The translations under genes and the position numbers were made by a program. This document shows, piece by piece, positions 62,383-64,000 of a stretch of 64,000 nt of DNA. The notes under the pieces are model-generated. The model ran no database searches. It was not told where the DNA came from and worked only from the letters and a program-made list of their open reading frames with translations. The stretch covers positions 1 through 64,000 of the forward strand of contig JBDKSW010000007.1 in NCBI GenBank assembly GCA_039698035.1, given 5' to 3'. The first letter of the stretch is position 1, and every line of letters begins with the position of its first letter. The DNA is from JAJFUI01 sp039698035 (GTDB taxonomy: Bacteria; Planctomycetota; Planctomycetia; Pirellulales; Thermoguttaceae).

Positions 62383-63265
62383 CCGCATCCTCGATTTTTC
62401 CGAGGCCCCGGCGCGGCTCCGTGTCCGGGTGGCGCAACTCGTGGTCCTTCGCGAGGATCACGCCGAAATCTCGATGCCCCTGGCCGACCTGGCCGTCGTC
62501 GTCGTCGCCCATCCCCAAGTGACCTACACCCAGGCCGTGCTCTCCGGACTGGCCGAGGCCGGCGGTGTCTTTGTCGCCTGCGATCGGCAAAACCTGCCCG
62601 TCGGCATGATGCTGCCGCTGGCCGCCCATCACGCCCAGGCCGAACGGTTCGCAGCCCAGGCCCGCGCGACGCTGCCCGTGCGAAAGCGGCTCTGGCAGCA
62701 AATCGTGCGCGCGAAGATCAACGCCCAGGCCGAGCTGTTGGTCGCGCTTCGCGGCGCGGATTTTGGCCTCAAGGCGCTGGCCAGTCGTGTTCATTCGGGC
62801 GATCCTCGCAACGTCGAGGCCCACGCCGCGCGTCGCTATTGGCCCCACGTCTTCGCCGACCTCCAATTTCGCCGAAATCGAGACAACGAAGACCAGAACA
62901 TCCTGCTCAACTATGGGTACGCCGTGCTGCGGGCGATTGTTGCCCGGGCCGTCTGCGCCGCCGGCCTGCACCCGTCCTTGGGCATCCATCACCACAACCG
63001 CTACGACGCCTTCTGCTTGGCCGAAGACCTGATGGAGCCATTCCGCGCAACGGTCGATCGTGCGGTGGTCGAATACATGAGCACGCACGACGAGCCATAC
63101 CAGCTCGAAGCCGCGGCCAAGCAGCAAATCATCGGCCAGCTAACCGGCCGCTACGACTTAGATGGGCAACAGCGAACCCTGTTCGACGTGGCCGGCCGCC
63201 TGGCCTCGTCGTTGGCTGACGTTTTCCTGGGCAACGCCGACCGATTGGAGCTGCCCGACTGGTGA
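62375..63265 (+). CDS. cas1: CRISPR integrase Cas1
   Basis: A 296-aa Cas1 of the type II kind. The metal ligands are Glu149 in NVEAHAARRYW, a His in SLGIHHHNRYDAF (205-207) and an acidic residue in LAEDLMEPFR (218/221). With Cas2 it inserts new spacers. It overlaps cas9 by 8 bp; cas2 starts 68 bp downstream. The length is normal. Confidence 0.97.
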   Translation: MINRILDFSEAPARLRVRVAQLVVLREDHAEISMPLADLAVVVVAHPQVTYTQAVLSGLAEAGGVFVACDRQNLPVGMMLPLAAHHAQAERFAAQARATLPVRKRLWQQIVRAKINAQAELLVALRGADFGLKALASRVHSGDPRNVEAHAARRYWPHVFADLQFRRNRDNEDQNILLNYGYAVLRAIVARAVCAAGLHPSLGIHHHNRYDAFCLAEDLMEPFRATVDRAVVEYMSTHDEPYQLEAAAKQQIIGQLTGRYDLDGQQRTLFDVAGRLASSLADVFLGNADRLELPDW

Positions 63266-63333
63266 ACAACAATTCCGGTGCGGGTGCCCCGCCGCTTCGT
63301 CCTGGCGGGACGCCCGCGCCATGATACGCCGCT

Positions 63334-63678
63334 ATGCCGAGAAAAGAACTCGTTCTTTCCGGGTATCGTGGAATGTGGCTCTTCGCAATGTTCGATCTGC
63401 CGGTGACAACCCCCAAGGCGCGGAAGCGGTATGCCGAGTTCCGCAAGTTGCTGATCGAACAAGGCTTCTCAATGCTGCAATACTCGGTCTACGCGCGATA
63501 TTGCGCCGACGAGGAAATGGCCGTTGCCTACCGGGCCCGAATCCGTGCGGAACTCCCGCCCGAGGGCTACGTACGTCTGCTGGCGGTGACCGATCGCCAG
63601 TTTGGCAAAATGGAGAGTTACATCGGAGAAATGAGTCGTTCTCTTGAAAAAGCACCTCCTCAACTTGCGCTTTTCTAG
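63334..63678 (+). CDS. cas2: CRISPR adaptation protein Cas2
   Basis: A 114-aa ferredoxin-fold protein: GMWLFAMFDLPVTTPKARKRYAEFRKLLIEQGFSMLQYSVYAR, with the conserved first-strand Asp in FDLPV and the aromatic YSVYAR. It bridges two Cas1 dimers. The last gene of the operon; the array begins 50 bp later. In the gap I see no leader features beyond AT-rich text. Confidence 0.97.
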   Translation: MPRKELVLSGYRGMWLFAMFDLPVTTPKARKRYAEFRKLLIEQGFSMLQYSVYARYCADEEMAVAYRARIRAELPPEGYVRLLAVTDRQFGKMESYIGEMSRSLEKAPPQLALF

Positions 63679-63727
63679 GCCCTGTGTGGCGTTAAAGGCT
63701 TCTCTTGCAATATTTTGCGCCGCAGGT

Positions 63728-64000
63728 AGTGTATCCGAGCGACGATTCCCTTCAAGCCACAGCCGCACGGCACAAGCCCTCTTTCTCGGCCTAGTGTATC
63801 CGAGCGACGATTCCCTTCAAGCCACAGCTCAGCGATGCCGGCCTTCATTGCCGGGGGCAGTGTATCCGAGCGACGATTCCCTTCAAGCCACAGCAGAAGG
63901 CCGGCATGGCGCAGGCCCGGATTTAGTGTATCCGAGCGACGATTCCCTTCAAGCCACAGCGCGCAGCTTCGCCGGTGAGCGTGATAGCCGAGTGTATCCG
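63728..64000. CRISPR. CRISPR array, type II-C (four full repeats and part of a fifth)
   Basis: Repeats of 36 bp are identical at 63728-63763, 63793-63828, 63859-63894 and 63925-63960, with a fifth starting at 63991 and cut by the window edge. Spacers are 29, 30, 30 and 30 bp. The plus-strand repeat begins AGTGTATCCGAGCGACGATT and ends CTTCAAGCCACAGC. Read on the minus strand it carries TTGAAG and a terminal TACACT 16 bp apart, as in Neisseria II-C repeats, so crRNAs are probably transcribed on the minus strand, towards cas2. The array continues beyond the window. Confidence 0.98.

Noticed and set aside
63679..63727. CRISPR leader next to cas2
   Set aside because: The short gap shows no clear leader; if crRNAs run on the minus strand the leader should be at the far end, outside the window.

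Overview
The window looks like a chromosome segment from a planctomycete-like bacterium. This is inferred from the right-hand part: secreted 3-keto-disaccharide hydrolase (DUF1080) and paired Tat-signal Gfo/Idh/MocA oxidoreductases, a family profile common in Planctomycetota, with GC-rich coding and almost no intergenic operon signals. It has two halves that meet at a tRNA-Ser(GCU) gene (46187-46273, minus strand).

Left of the tRNA (1-46.2 kb) is a genomic island of lower GC and mixed codon use, ending in a tyrosine integrase whose 3' end runs antisense into the tRNA. Its contents are: (a) 1-2 kb, an alpha/beta-hydrolase gene in two pieces around a secreted transglutaminase-like gene; (b) 2-9.2 kb, a minus-strand defence block: XRE regulator, ImmA/IrrE protease, HNH-APAZ protein with a short catalytically dead prokaryotic Argonaute (a SPARHA-type pair), an STM4504/CBY_0614-like protein, an unknown protein and a PD-(D/E)XK-type nuclease; (c) 9.4-16.9 kb, type I restriction-modification hsdM-hsdS-hsdR followed at once by a membrane-anchored class 3 lipase; (d) 17-23.8 kb, a Shedu (DUF4263) nuclease, an SF2 helicase, a TIGR02391 protein, a UPF0489 protein and a TIR/deoxyribosyltransferase-like protein; (e) 23.8-37.5 kb, a dense set of small cargo genes rich in DNA repair and stress functions (AlkD, DinB, AlkA, UvsE, Nudix, YbaK, SUI1, TspO), with several broken genes; (f) 37.6-46.2 kb, mobile-element core: phage-like remnants, a short tyrosine recombinase with a possible core site, a truncated DNA methylase, a ParB-like protein, a primase/AAA helicase fusion, an excisionase-like HTH protein and the integrase.

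Right of the tRNA (46.3-58.9 kb) are ordinary genes: a secreted protein, panB, a UreH-like transporter, DUF1080, a DoxX-like membrane protein, two Gfo/Idh oxidoreductases with a TIM-barrel isomerase, and an NAD-salvage run (pncB, pncA, Nudix).

The right end (59.0-64 kb) is a complete compact type II-C CRISPR-Cas locus: a divergently transcribed tracrRNA, cas9 (1062 aa), cas1, cas2 and the start of an array of 36-nt repeats with 29-30-nt spacers. The anti-repeat lies just upstream of cas9. The repeat read on the minus strand carries its own -35/-10 pair, so crRNAs are probably made towards cas2 from promoters inside each repeat, as known for Neisseria type II-C arrays. All functions are read from sequence motifs and remembered family patterns; no database search was possible.
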